This document shows, piece after piece, positions 22,516 through 34,548 of a stretch of 64,000 nucleotides of DNA. Each line of letters begins with the position of its first letter. Position 1 is the first letter of the stretch. This DNA comes from Apodospora peruviana (Eukaryota > Ascomycota > Sordariomycetes > Sordariales > Lasiosphaeriaceae): positions 8,742,001-8,806,000 of the forward strand of contig JAUEDM010000001.1 in the NCBI GenBank assembly GCA_033439685.1, written 5' to 3'. The translations under genes were made by a program, and so were the position numbers. The notes under the pieces were generated by a model. That model was not told the origin of the DNA, did not search any database, and saw nothing but the letters and a program-made list of their open reading frames with translations.

Positions 22516-24156
22516 TGGATTATGTTTTCGATAATGATTACTGGCTGGGGACATGTTGGCGTTATGGAAGTAGATACCTTTATGAAAACAATCAACAAAC
22601 ATATAAAAATAAAGATAAGACAAAGAACAGCGGGGTGTCGACTCTCTCTTCCGATACTTATGATATTCAAGTAGCCAAAGAAAACCGAAACGATTTACAA
22701 TACCTCCCAGATATGGATGTGACATAACAATGTATCCGTTCCGATAAACTAATAACAGGAAACAGCACCTTGATCCATCCAAAACTCTATGAGCCGCTGC
22801 CCGCTGGTGGCTGACACCAGTGACCGATCCAGATTCACCGACATGGCTGCAGTGCCAACAACACACCCCGACTCCCATGAACGTGCACGTCGTTGCGGTA
22901 GGTTGTTGTGGCGCGGATAATGTGATTTAGCTTGGCTGAAGAGGGTGGTCTAGTGCACGGGTCCGGAAAGTAGCGCCAGGTGTCTGTCATCGAGTCGCGA
23001 AGGTTTGGCAAGGTTTATGTAATACCTATACTCCTCCTACCTCTGCCGTAGCTTGTTTCGTCAGTTTGGACATGAAACGTACATTAACATTCAAATATGT
23101 GCCCCAGGGACCAACCAACCTTTGACTTCCTCAAGATCACAACATGTCCTTAAGCCATTCTTCCTTGCGAAAGATGAATGCCCAGAACAGGAACATGGAA
23201 GCGCATATTTTCTCGCACAAGGAGCGGCAGCAGCGGCACATGATGATGGATGATGATGGTGGTCGGGGATGGTGTTGATAAATGATAATGCCGGCGGAGA
23301 ACTTGGATGTTGGCGGGGTGCTTGCGTCTTCCGACGTGCTTTGTGTGTTTGGAATATGGAGAGAAAATAGTAAAGAGGGGACAAACAGGGTGGATACGCC
23401 TGTTTATAACATTTAGCTTCTGGCTCGCACAGTCTGATCGGACTGCACAGTGTGGAGGCAGATCAGCGACGACTTGGTTTGTCGGTGTGTCATGGACTTT
23501 TTTCCAAAAAGTCCAGTGAGTCGGTGGGTAGGTGGCTAAAACTTACCTGATGACCTTGACCCGATGAACTGGCATCATCCCGTTCGAAAATCCTGTTCAT
23601 AATTCAGGGATGAAAAAGGGAAATAGTGACATACCGCGAACGGGCGGTGAAACGGATAATGTGGGTGAATCCGGTGATTCATTTCTTTGTCTTCAAGTTT
23701 GTTATCCCATCTTCGTGGTGATGATGCGGAAAACTGCGACTGCGTTGGTTGGTCGCCCGCCCTTCGCTGCGTCACCCAACATCATATTTTAGTTTGTTAG
23801 TTGGTAAGTTGGCACTCTTCCAGGTCGGACATTTATTTAAACCATGCTTCCGACACCGAACAGCCAAGACCCAACAGAGCATCCCTTTGCCAAGTTGGTT
23901 CTCACACAAAGCCATCCCTGCCACTTATCCACGCATACTTCTAGCAACTGGTCTACATCGACATACATGTAAGTTGCAGCCCTCTCTTCCACCTTGCATC
24001 AATCACGCAGCCAGTTAAGCCAGAGACTTGCTCATCCTGTCCAGTGAATAATTAACTTTAAGTTAGTAGTCTTGGCAGAACAATACTCCCAAGCAAATTC
24101 CACAGCGCAAAGGCACTGCCGGCTGGCCACCCCATCACACACAGTCCGGCTGGTTC
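22516..24156. other. Intergenic, no gene recognised
   Basis: No coding support on either strand; short frames only. Confidence 0.4.
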
Positions 24157-24824
24157 ATGACGAGGCTTCTTGGTCGTATCGTCCAGGGACTGGCTGTTAC
24201 TCCCCTCGAGTTGGCCACCTCGGGCCTGCTCCTCTGCGCCATGACCACGCTCTGGTTCTGGTGGCGGAATCCATTGGACACCCAGGGCCAGAGCCCAGAC
24301 GAGTCGAGCTTCACTGCCCAAGATACACAGAAGCTGAAGCAATTGAGGATCGACAGCCGCAGTGATAACTGGTCGGTTTGGAAGGAAATAAACAAAGACG
24401 ACTCCGACCGTACCTTCACTGCACTGCATTTTCCCTCCTCGGATGCCATCCTGAAAGGCTCTGACCGGACCGTCCTAGCGGAGCTGGAGGACATGCTGAG
24501 CAAGAAAGTTCGATAACAAGAATTATTTCCTCAGGGTATGCATGCCATCCTCCAACCCACTCTCCTCAAGTTCTCCGTCACCATCCAACATCCTTTTGCT
24601 AACACAGCTGGCAGAATTTCAGAGACCCCAAAGACTGGCACATTTGTATCAAGGCCACTCCCTTTCAGCTCGGATTCGCGGACGAGGTCATGCCACGGGG
24701 GAACTGGGCGCTCGGAGACGACATCCGGGAATGGCTAGAGCGGCCTCATAAATATGGCAAGATAGCAATGGAGCGCTGGACTAATCCACCCTTAAGGTAC
24801 CCGGTTGGTATGGGGCATATGTAG
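24157..24824 (+). pseudogene. Relic of a fungal multi-pass membrane protein
   Basis: The first part (24157-24513) begins with a membrane segment carrying TPLELATSG and WFWWRNPLD. These features are typical of a large fungal family of uncharacterised integral membrane proteins; the decayed gene at 39224 shows the matching LEVAVLSF and KPKDV motifs. An in-frame TAA at 24514-24516 interrupts it. A second coding-like segment (about 24615-24824) reads NFRDPKDWHICIK onward and ends early at a TAG. A GTATGC donor at 24536 and an ACACAG acceptor near 24608 could mark the old intron, but the phases no longer match. The N-terminal half of the usual protein is absent. Confidence 0.5.
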
Positions 24825-25603
24825 GGGGTCCTTTTGCATGCTTGATCATGGTTCCTTCTCTCCTACCTTGGGACGTTTGCGGATATTTCTGGATTGGGTT
24901 CGCTCTTTTCTTCTTTCTTCTTTGCTTAAGTACTAGCGCTACGGAAATGATGGTACTCTCAATTTGAGTTCTAGCAAATAACATCTTTTGCACAAGTCCT
25001 GTGGACGGTTCTTGAGTGCAGTGGTAGTGTGAGCCGAAAAAATGATTGAAGTTTCGCGCCACGGCGTGATGTGGCGCTTCTCAACAGTTGGACGTACATC
25101 ATGTAGGTCAGCCCTACCACACAGATGATTGATACAACTCATCATCACCCCATCCTGTGAGAAGAAACACCGTCTCGGCGACTCGGGTGATATGAAGCCT
25201 GTTGGCATCGGACAGAAATGTAAATCGAATATATCGAGCAAAATGATCGATAATCCCGGTCTTTAGGATAGATATGAATACGGGCAAGTTGGTACTTAAC
25301 ATCGACACCGAGACTCCAAGCAGTCACCCCGAAATCACCAATTCCACACGAGATAATGCCAGCCCAAATCATCCCCAATCCACACACATGTATCTAGATG
25401 CCGAACTCATAGTAAACCGGAATCGATACGCATAAAAGCCATGGTAGAAAACCTCCAACTAAGGTACCTACAACCGGTAACCCAATCAGACTGACTTCTT
25501 CTCCAGTTCTGTTCCAATCAGAGCCTTGAGCACCTGAGATTGACTGCTGTTGATATTGCCTTTGTCCCGAGACTCACTCCTCGCCCCCTTTCAAGCTGGG
25601 CCA
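24825..25603. other. Intergenic, no gene recognised
   Basis: Stops in all frames; no motif recognised. Confidence 0.35.
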
Positions 25604-28600
25604 TTATCCTCCCCGCTCACCGCTCCCACCTTCCAGCTCCCGAGCAAAGTCGAATCGAGACCGCTCGATTGCCTCCCTGAAGATTCGTGACTCGTGTTCT
25701 GTGCCGAACAGCTTGCCGGTGTTGTGGAACGCATTCTGAAAAAACGCTACAAGGTGTGGCATCAGATGAATACCACGAACCGCGGCCCTCGTCAGCATGC
25801 TCAGGCTCGGAGTGCGGCCACCATACCAGTATACTCTTTCGAGCAGAAGAACTGCGCTTGCTGCAGATACCAACTTCTGAATGTGATTCTGGTAAGACAC
25901 AGACCTGTCGATGTGGTACGCGGCGGCGCTGGCTGCCACAGCAAGGGCACCAAGCATCGCACCCCAAGGTCCACCAAGCCCGCCGGGTTGGACGCCGGCA
26001 CCGTATGTGAAGATGGGGGCGACGACTCCGTTGAAGGTGGCCATGACCATCGAGGCCTTGACGGCGAGAACATCCGCAACAGGGTGTGGCTTTCTTTGCG
26101 GACCGAACAGGGCGACTGGCTGAGCGTCTGTCACGGGCACTTTGGGCAGCACCATGTTGAAAATGTCGCGCGAGACGAGGCGTGTTTGCAGCTCGTTGTA
26201 GAAGTTATCCTGCAACTCCTTGGAAGGGAGGAGGTGCCGCTGGATAGATTCACTCTCTCGGCTCCGTCGAACCCACCTCAGCGCTTCGTTTGCCGCAACC
26301 GGCATGATGCTATCAAGCTTCGCCTTCACAGCCACGTTATATATCTTCAACAGCTCCTCGCTATTCATAGCAGCTCTGGTAGCAGCTTTGAGCTCCTCCA
26401 GTCCTGAGTCTTGAAGTCAGCTAGCCGGCTGCTAAACTAACCATTCCTAATCCGAAGTGGACGGAAGCCTGGAAGTAGACGTACCTTCACCATAAGACGC
26501 TGCGACAAAAATGCAACGAACTCCTTCTCCAAAATGTTCCGGTCTTCGAGCCAGGTCCTGCATCTCCTCTTTCTTCTTCTCGTACAAAGCGCGTGCTGCG
26601 GTTATCACTTGGTCCTTCAACGAATCGGCGACGTTGTCAAAGGGATCCGCCACCTCGGCCATCTCCCTCTTGACTGTTTCTATGCACTGCATTTTCAACT
26701 TATCACATTGGGTCAGTACAAGCAGAACCGACAGGCCCGACTTCCGTCGTAGGCTCCTGAAAAGGTTGAGATCGGAGTCTTGGATGAGTCTGGTAGCATT
26801 TGCTGGAATGCAGTACCTAGGCACAATAGCAACCGAGTTAGTCGTGACCGTATTTGAGCTCCCGAGTTGTGTGTGTGATGAGTGTGGTCCGTACCATATG
26901 CAGTGTATTTGCTCTGGAAAGGAATCCTGACCCCTTCGATTCTCGACAAACCCATCCATCGTTCTGAGCTGTTCCTCACTGCTATGCTCAAAGCCCGCGG
27001 AATCGTGGAAGATGAACTGGGGATCTTGCTCAGTGCCCTCTCTGGTTGGGACAAGTTCCATCTCAATGAGATGTTCCACAGGGCGCGCCCCGTGGCTCAC
27101 CGTTGCCTGTAGAGATTGGGCAGGAAGTGGTTAGCCGAACTGCATACATCACGAAAAATTTGAGGAAAGTGACGTTGGAGTCACGGGAATAGTGAGTATG
27201 TTGACGTTGTCGCTCACCAGTTCTTCCCTGGCCATCTTGTTGATTAGGGTCGACTTCCCCGCACCACAAGAACCGCACACTAGTGTTCGAAAATACCGAC
27301 GATCGAGATGGCGAACCCTTGATTCTGGACCTTCAACTTCTGTCGAGTACAGAGAGCCCAGGCTGGGTAGTTGAATGCTCTTTGCAAAATTTCTAATGTC
27401 GTCAATGCATTCCAACTTGTTCAGATGGCGGACTGCATCTGGACTACTGTCATAGTGTAAAGCCACCGACGGATGGATAAATGCAGAACGATAAGGATCT
27501 ATCCAAGCGAGTTGGTAATTGATCAAGAGGATATGGCAGAGCTTTTCTCGACCAAACTTCAATCGCACCCCCCAGAGTGAGTCTTCACATACCTGCGTCG
27601 CTGTATCCGATCAGCCTTCCATCCCCACCGAATATGTTTCGGGTCCGATAAGTTCCAGGTGGGCCGGCAGTGAAAAAGTTCATATCATCCGCTGTATCGT
27701 CGAAGCCAGGAGTTACGAACGACTTCCCGAGGCCCCAGAGAGTGAACGTGTAGCCGTTCTTCATCCGGATATCGGCACTCAGACCCTCCTGAGGCCGAAT
27801 GTAGTGGAGGGGATGAACCACCAGGTGCTTGGATATCTCGCTGGTAGCTGGGTCGTCGAGTACAAGCCCAAACTGTTGAGCCTCTCCCAAGATCCACTGC
27901 AGGGGCCACAGGGCCAGCCCATCGTTATCCCCCGAGCCTCCCATGTTCCCATGGCGACCGAAGAACCAAGTCTCAACGGAGGAGTGTCCTTTGGGGCTCC
28001 AAGTCGACTCAGAAAACATCTCGTCCCTTGGTGGACCTGCTTCTCCCAAAAAACGCGTGGGTTGGTAGAGCCATCGTTTCTCCAGGAGGGCTAGGGCGTG
28101 CCGAATATGGCGCACACACTCTACATGGCCAAGATCGTATTTGTTGTTGAACATCCAGTCCGCGGTTCCCATGACTGAGTCAAAAAGTCCCATGAACTTA
28201 ATATTCGGCGCGGGTCGGGTGTTCTGAGCTCTGTCCTTAGTTATCAGCAACAAAACGTGGAAACAGAGTCGGGGATTGCTCTTACAGATGCAAATATTTC
28301 TTTGGAGTAAACAAAAAATCAGCCACGTTCCCTCAAATTCGAAGGGGTACCATGCGACCGTCAAGCACTGTCAAATATAAATCAAACAGTAAGAATTCAA
28401 CTCACCTCATGCTGATGCCGGAGGACATCGTTCTTGTCCGTTAGTTTCTTGTATAGTTTCTGTGCCGCTTGAAAGTGCTCATCGAAATCTGGCAACTCGG
28501 GCTTCAGCGTATGCAGATAGTTGAAGAGGCTTGCAACCGCCCGGACAAGAACTTTGATCGCATCAGCCGTCGTCTATCACCAGATGTACCGGGTTGCGCA

Positions 28601-29218
28601 ATGATCGGGGCCTACCTGCTCCTCGACTGAATCCGAATAGGAAGATTTCGTCTCGCGATGGACAGCAGTTCTGAGCACAGTACTTTTTGGGTGGATGTCA
28701 GTTCTTCATACCTACCTTAACTTTTCGTCGAGTTTCTCAACCAAAATCGAAACTTACCTTGTAGACCTCCCCAATCAATGCATCAACACCCCTCCCAAAC
28801 GCCCCCGATATCAGCTGGTTCGGAAACCAACTGGCCGATCCAACACCAGGCCAATACTTCCTAATCTGGAAGTCGGGACTGTCAGAGAGATCAAACCAGA
28901 GAACTCCAACACCATGAAAACTTACCTGCTGCCATTTCTTTCCGTCGTCATCTTCAACAAGTCCCTCCCTGGTGCAAAGGTAAATTCGTGCAATATTGCT
29001 CGCATTCCCAGTTTCTTGACCTGTAAACCCACTCACTGCGTTTCAGTGTCCATTTTTACCACACAGGGCCGCGAGGCATTTCAAATCAACTTACCGGCCA
29101 CACCGTCTGGTACCATCCATGTTCCGTCAACTGCGCAGATCAGCCGGCGTGGAACGTGGCGCATACCACAATCCCCGCAGATGCTCTGATCTTGGTCAAT
29201 GAGCAGTGATTTCTCCAT
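25604..29218 (-). CDS. DUF2235 (Tle1-like) alpha/beta hydrolase fused to a P-loop GTPase
   Basis: Eleven exons, minus strand: 29218-29095, 29035-28926, 28865-28758, 28682-28616, 28551-28406, 28299-28286 (14 nt), 28230-27593, 27432-27185, 27106-26895, 26816-26485, 26403-25604. All junctions are GT-AG with matching phase, giving 932 aa. The N-terminal part is a DUF2235 hydrolase: ICAVDGTW (residues 30-37), GNASNI, nucleophile elbow GFSRG at 131-135 (Ser133), KFMGLFDSV and PLQWILGEA. The second part is a GTPase: P-loop GSCGAGKST at about 456-464, switch/G3 HDSAG, IHCIWYCIP, and TQCDKL at the G4 position. The C-terminal 260 residues contain a Gly/Ala-rich hydrophobic stretch. The second exon may instead begin at 29020. 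The architecture resembles effector-plus-switch proteins; this role is inference. Confidence 0.8.
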
Positions 29219-29827
29219 TGATCCTATACAAGTTGATGGACAAAAAACTTAAGCAGGTGGGGTTCGCAAAAAAGGCGGATTATCAGAGGGAGAAACACAA
29301 ACTCGGGACGGGCACTCAGAAGGCTCCGTGGAAGTATTTCAATGTCGAGTGGCGCTGGTAATGGCTCATTTCATGAGCGTCGGCTCAAAAATCATGGAGG
29401 GGGTGGGGGGTGGGGGAGGCGTTCCTCAGCCGCAGCGATGTCCGACATGTTGCAGGAAACTGGAAGTCTAGAACCCCTTCCTTTTGAGCCAATAGCTTGT
29501 CAAGCGGGTGCATCCATCACCTTCGGCTCACACCATCGCTGAGCCCGAGAACTGCACGTCCGCAGGGCTTCTGCAAAGATGTCGATTTGCTAGATACTAC
29601 CTACCTTAGGTAGTCAGGTCTTGGTAGCATATCTACCTCTTGTTCGATCACCGAATAAATCCGGTAAGCCCGTGGATGTACTCATTACAGTTTGAAAAGA
29701 CGTTTTTTTTAAGTACAATTCGCCGAGACTCTCTTTGGAAGCCACCATACGTACATTTAATTGATGATTGTGCTCTATGAAATTATTACACGACCCGCCT
29801 CATCTACTCTCCCTCAATTTCTCCCCG

Positions 29828-29907
29828 GGATTCGTTCACAAGACTCAGGATTCGTTCACAAGACTCAGGATTCGTTCACAAGACTCAGGATTCGTTCACA
29901 AGACTCA
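29828..29907 (+). repeat. 20-bp tandem repeat, four copies
   Basis: The unit GGATTCGTTCACAAGACTCA is repeated four times without mismatch. Confidence 0.95.
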
Positions 29908-30870
29908 AGGTGCTAAGTCTGGATGGTCACGTATCGATGTCCTGGTTCCGCACTTTTCAGTCCATCTACTAGTCCACGAACCAAGAATGTCACATAGCTT
30001 TTTGCATTACGGCCCCATTCCATGTAATGCCATCTCCCTTCGCGGTGTTCCCGCCGAGTAAACAACTAAGGCATATACCGCCAAACTCCTTAAACTAATA
30101 ATACAAACACAAATGCCCAACAGGACATTGCATAGTCTACAATGCACAGTCAGTCATAGACACTCCTATCAATCCCGCATCATGAAGGGAACAAGAATCC
30201 TTCCGACTTCTGCAGACGACCCGATATGCACTCAAGGGCTCGAACTTGGAGAAGGTGATGTGCTCGCAAGTATGCCGGATGTTACATCCATGAAGGTCCT
30301 CATCTTGGCGGCTCGCTCTGATGGCGTTTCCGGGTTCGGGTGCAGGAGCCGGTCTTGGACGGAGGATGTGGTGTAGAGATAAGAGTTCAGCATCGAGCTT
30401 GTGGACGTAGGAGAGCTGTTTTGATGATTTGTCAGTCAGAGTGGCTAGGAATGAAAGGGTTCAAAGGCTTACCTGCTGCTGCTGGAGGTGGTCGTGTCTG
30501 TGAAGATCTCCATCTTGGTGTATTAACGTGATTCTGACCGAGATTTGACATCGACTTAATATGGAACAAAAGTTCAGTGGTGTTTGAGCATAGACAGAAA
30601 GATGGTGGACTGAATCACTGTAAACGATGTTGCTGTGGTCTCGTGGAAGGAAAATGTGTGCAGGAAAATGCATTTCTGTCTGTGGAAGTGGGTGGCCGGC
30701 GAATTTTATGTATCTGGTAGTAGCCATATCTGCCTATCTCTACGTGAGTCGATGCCCGGCGTGATTCCAGAATTCCGGTTCTGGGAACCGGCTCCCGGAC
30801 CCGCCCCGGAGCCTCCTGGAATTCAAGAGCCCCGGAGCCCGGGACTCGAGATTTGAGGACAACTTTCCCA

Positions 30871-30950
30871 GCCAATCAGCGGCGTGCCGGGCCTCAGTTC
30901 TTAGATCCGAGAGCAGGGGTTCTGGGGCTCGAGTTCTAAGCCAATCACAG
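30871..30950 (+). promoter_or_regulatory. Two CCAAT boxes upstream of the C2H2-like gene
   Basis: AGCCAATCAG at about 30870 and AGCCAATCAC at about 30939 have the CCAATCA core preferred by the fungal HAP complex. They lie 300-380 bp before the start codon at 31248, a plausible distance. Function is inferred from motif and position only. Confidence 0.4.
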
Positions 30951-31247
30951 GTGCAGAATGTCTCATGCCCGGCCCCTGTCAGCCCCTTTCAGGGGTTGGC
31001 TGCCTCTGTTGCCTAAGCCCCTTGACCCCTTGCTGCGCAGCACTCGCGCTTCCAGAGCCTCATTCTCATATCCCAAAGAACCACCGCGTCATTCTCTTTC
31101 CTTTTGGAAAGCAACTCCAACCTATACCCCTTGGCCACGTATTGAACGTCCTTTTCTCCTAGATTCATGCGCGTGGCCCGTCCGGAATTGTCAAATCATT
31201 GTCTTGGAAGAAACCCAAAGTCTTACCGAGTCGGCAGTCATCAATGA

Positions 31248-33769
31248 ATGGATCCTTTCGCGCTGCGCGTGGCCTATCCTGGCCCCGTTCAAGTCCCACA
31301 ACCCACACCGGAGGACGGCGTACGACATGCAGTCATGCAGGTTCCCGCCGGACGGAGGAGTTCCATCCAGCCCACCGTAACGAAGACTTGCCCAGACGAT
31401 GAGACACCCCGGAGCTTCCCTCTGTCTCTTGCCGGTCCCAGGCGGAAGAATAGCTCAGGATGCTGCAGTCCCGTCCCCAGCACCCCAACGACGTACTCCT
31501 TTAGTCCGCTTTCACCCAGAAGTTTTAACTCCAGCGTCCAGACTCCTCCTTCTGCCACAATACCGAGTGTCTGCCACAGCAGGGAATCATCTCTCGATGT
31601 TGGTCCGCCGATGCATGAGTTGACTGGCGCTTGGAACGTGACCCCAAAGAACGTGGTGCAGGCTGCCAGGGGCAACCACCATGAATCCGGATCAGCCAGT
31701 CTCGGTCTGGCTATTCGGCATCGTCACCACCGCACCATGTCTCGAGATTGGGCCAGCTGGCGTCAGCATGTCTCCGGAGTCGATGATGTATCCCCACCGC
31801 CGGATTTTGAGCCTGCGGAAGAAATCGAGGACGAGGACCTCCGAGCATACCGCCTTGGAGATCAGCCCGTGACCGCGATTACTGACGCCTTGACTGAAAC
31901 TGCTGAGGCCATATCGCCGCGCTCGCCAACGATCGATACTCAGGAAGACACCTGGAGGCCCAGCTCAGAAATGGATGACCCTTCGGAAGCAAGCACAGAC
32001 GGCGAGGACAAGACCGCACCCCAAGCCGAAAGAGTGGCAAGGTCCGTTCTCGACCAGGAATTCCGTCTTCGACTTGGACTCTCGTCGCCCCCGCAGGATA
32101 TAGTCGAGGCGGTCCGAGCCTGCTTGGACGAGATATCACTATCTCTCGGCCATGCCCGTTGCATGGGAGTTCTTGCTGCACACGGGGCGTCCGATGCGCC
32201 TGGTTCAGTCGTCCCATTCACACCCGCAGCGCCACGCAACAAGTCCTCGGGCAGCACCAGGAAACGCACCATGCGAGACCAGTACGAAGACGACGACGAC
32301 ATGCAAGAAGAAGGAGACGAAGGAGACGGGAACGATCTCTCAGGGTACAGCGACGCCGGCCATCGCAAGAAACCAAAACTTGAACAGTATCCCTGTCCAT
32401 TCCGAAAGCGAAACCCCCACAAGTTCAACTGTCGCGAGTGGGAGTACTGCGCCAAAGCCCCGTTCAAGAGCATGACCGAGCTGAAGTGAGTTGCACACCC
32501 ATTCCCATTTCTTCTTCATCTTCCATCTCAACTTGCGTGGTCTAACATCTTACCAACCACAGAAAACACATCCTGAAATACCACCAGCAACAACAGTTCA
32601 CCTACAAATGCATCCGCTGCCACGTCGGATTCGCCCGAATCGCGGAGCTGCAAGCACACATGCGCGTCGACGTGGCCAGCATGTGCGCCGTGCGACCGGG
32701 CCCGCCCCCAGCTCTGGAAGACGAGCAGGTCACAGCCGCGGTCGGCGCCCAGCTGCGCAGCAGAGCAGAGCATTACGACTGGGTGCGTCTCTGGCAGGCT
32801 TTATTTCCCAACGACAGCACCGTCCCAGACCCAGAATTCGAACCCATCGTCGAGCTCCACGAAGTCGACCACGAGTTCCGCTCCGCCCTCCCGCAGTTCC
32901 AGCTCCAGCTGCAATCAACCCTCGACTACCTCCTCAGAGGCTGGAGCCCGCCCCCCGGTCCCCCCGGCAGCAGGAACGATGCCGCTCAGCTGCGCCACGT
33001 GCTCGACGGGACGCTCGAGAATCTCTTCAAGGACCTGGTCGCCACGACGTTTCAAAAGTCGCGAGACCATGTTGTCACTGCGACGAGAGAGACTTCCCCC
33101 GAATCAGTAACCAGCAGCAGTTCGGCAGTCCGCCGGAATACTAGCAACAGCACGAGAACTACCACCGGTTCGTTGCGCCCATCGTCCTCCATAACCAGCA
33201 GCACAAGCAGCCCGCGCCCGATCCTGCCCAGCCCCAACCGTAACAGCGTTTGGTCATCCACATCCGCCGGGAGCAGCAATAGTGCCGTTGCCTCCCCGGC
33301 GGCTACTACCCCTTCTTCATCAGCAAGGTACTCAACCGGCGGCCGGTCCTACTATCGGGATTCTTTCACGGCTGAAAGCCAGTGCAGCAGCACGCCACCA
33401 CCATCTTTTTCGGTCCCGCAACCCGTGGCAGATAATGGTCCGCCGATGATGATGAGAGAGCTCGTGCTGAGACGGCACCACCGCGCGTCTCAACAAGGCG
33501 GAGGCTTGCCGCCTGTCGTCGTGATACAGAAGAACCAGCGCGATTCTGCGATTACGGATGTTGATTGTCCAAAGTGTTTTAATGCCTTTCTTAACCTGGG
33601 CCCGTGTCGATGTGAGGAGGAGGGAGGGGCCGAGAGCGTGGATAAAGAAGACTATTATGCTGCTGGCTTGTTGGAGGGCCGTTCAAGGCAGGATGATGAT
33701 GACTGTTCTGCTGATTTGATGGCGAGTTGGGCTGTGTCGCAGCAGTATGTTGATGATATGGGTAATTAG
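31248..33769 (+). CDS. C2H2-type zinc-finger-like nuclear protein
   Basis: Exons 31248-32485 and 32563-33769 (77-nt intron, GTGAGT donor, CTAAC branch site), in phase 2, 814 aa. The long Ser/Pro-rich N-terminus has acidic patches (EEIEDEDL, YEDDDDMQEEGDEGD). A basic tract GHRKKPK leads into a Cys/His-rich module split by the intron: YPCPFRKRNPHKFNCREWEYC, then ELKKHILKYH, then YKCIRCHVGF and LQAHM. This is the usual build of fungal proteins with one or two atypical C2H2 fingers and large disordered flanks. The C-terminus is Ser/Thr-rich with a CPKC plus GPCRC cluster. It is probably DNA- or RNA-binding; the targets are unknown. Confidence 0.8.
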
Positions 33770-34548
33770 GTGATTTATCATCGAGATAATGTGTAAGAGA
33801 TATAGGTGTTAGGATATGTGTGTATGATATGATGCTGGGACGGGTGTATGGGATTGTAAGATGGCGATGTGCTGTATCATATTTGACATGTTAGACGCGT
33901 ATAATATGTTCATTTTGTTCTTGAGATTAAGCACCTCGTCTAGTCGGTGATATAATACCAGGAGGTGGCTAAGAATGCCATGGCGTGATGGCTCCCTACA
34001 TGTAAGCCATCAATGAGCAGGGGAGGCCTTGAACTGATAAAGTCCCTCTGGGGGTCATGTCCAGGGCCTCCGTCTGCGGCAGCTATCTCGTGTGGATGCT
34101 TCCTTGTTCTCCCGCCATTATGAATGTGACTGGTTCAAGTCACGCTGCATTGTGTAGGCAAGCCACACTACTAGGATAAGGAACCTTTGAAGCGACTTAA
34201 TGAAGGGTATGGCAGACTAATATTAGCCCTCTCATCAGTAAACGGCTCATGTGTATATGAAATTCCGTAGCAGGCAAGGGGCCGCTGGAAAGTAAGAGAC
34301 CTGAAAGCTTTGCTAAAAGACCTTATATTAGAAGCAACGCTAAGTCTATGTAACATCTATTTAAAAAGTTCAAATCCGCCTCCCAAATTCATTGAACCTT
34401 CGCCCCACTCACTTAAGTATATTAATGTGCCGCACCAGTTGTATCCTAGGAAATCAACACCTGCTGTCAAGAGCCATACGAGTGACGATTCACGTAAAAT
34501 TGTAAAGGAAGAAGTCCCCGGTTCTACATATCTGTCATAGAAGCTCCC
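33770..34548. other. Convergent intergenic spacer
   Basis: AT-rich spacer between the C2H2-like gene and the CorA-like gene; no gene recognised. Confidence 0.45.

Larger units (their letters stand above)
29219..31247. other. Intergenic with minisatellite and GC-rich promoter-like part
   Basis: No gene recognised between the hydrolase-GTPase gene (minus) and the C2H2-like gene (plus). A GC-rich segment at 30760-30960 carries short inverted motifs (CCGGTTCTGGGAACCGG). Confidence 0.4.

Noticed and set aside
24157..24516. Intact 119-aa membrane protein
   Set aside because: The family is much longer, coding-like sequence continues after the stop, and the N-terminal half is missing, so a relic fits better.
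27149..27568. Separate GTPase gene starting near 27568
   Set aside because: The preceding hydrolase exon ends at a good GTATGT donor (27592) and joins in phase at 27432; the upstream part of that frame is intron-like and has no ATG start.
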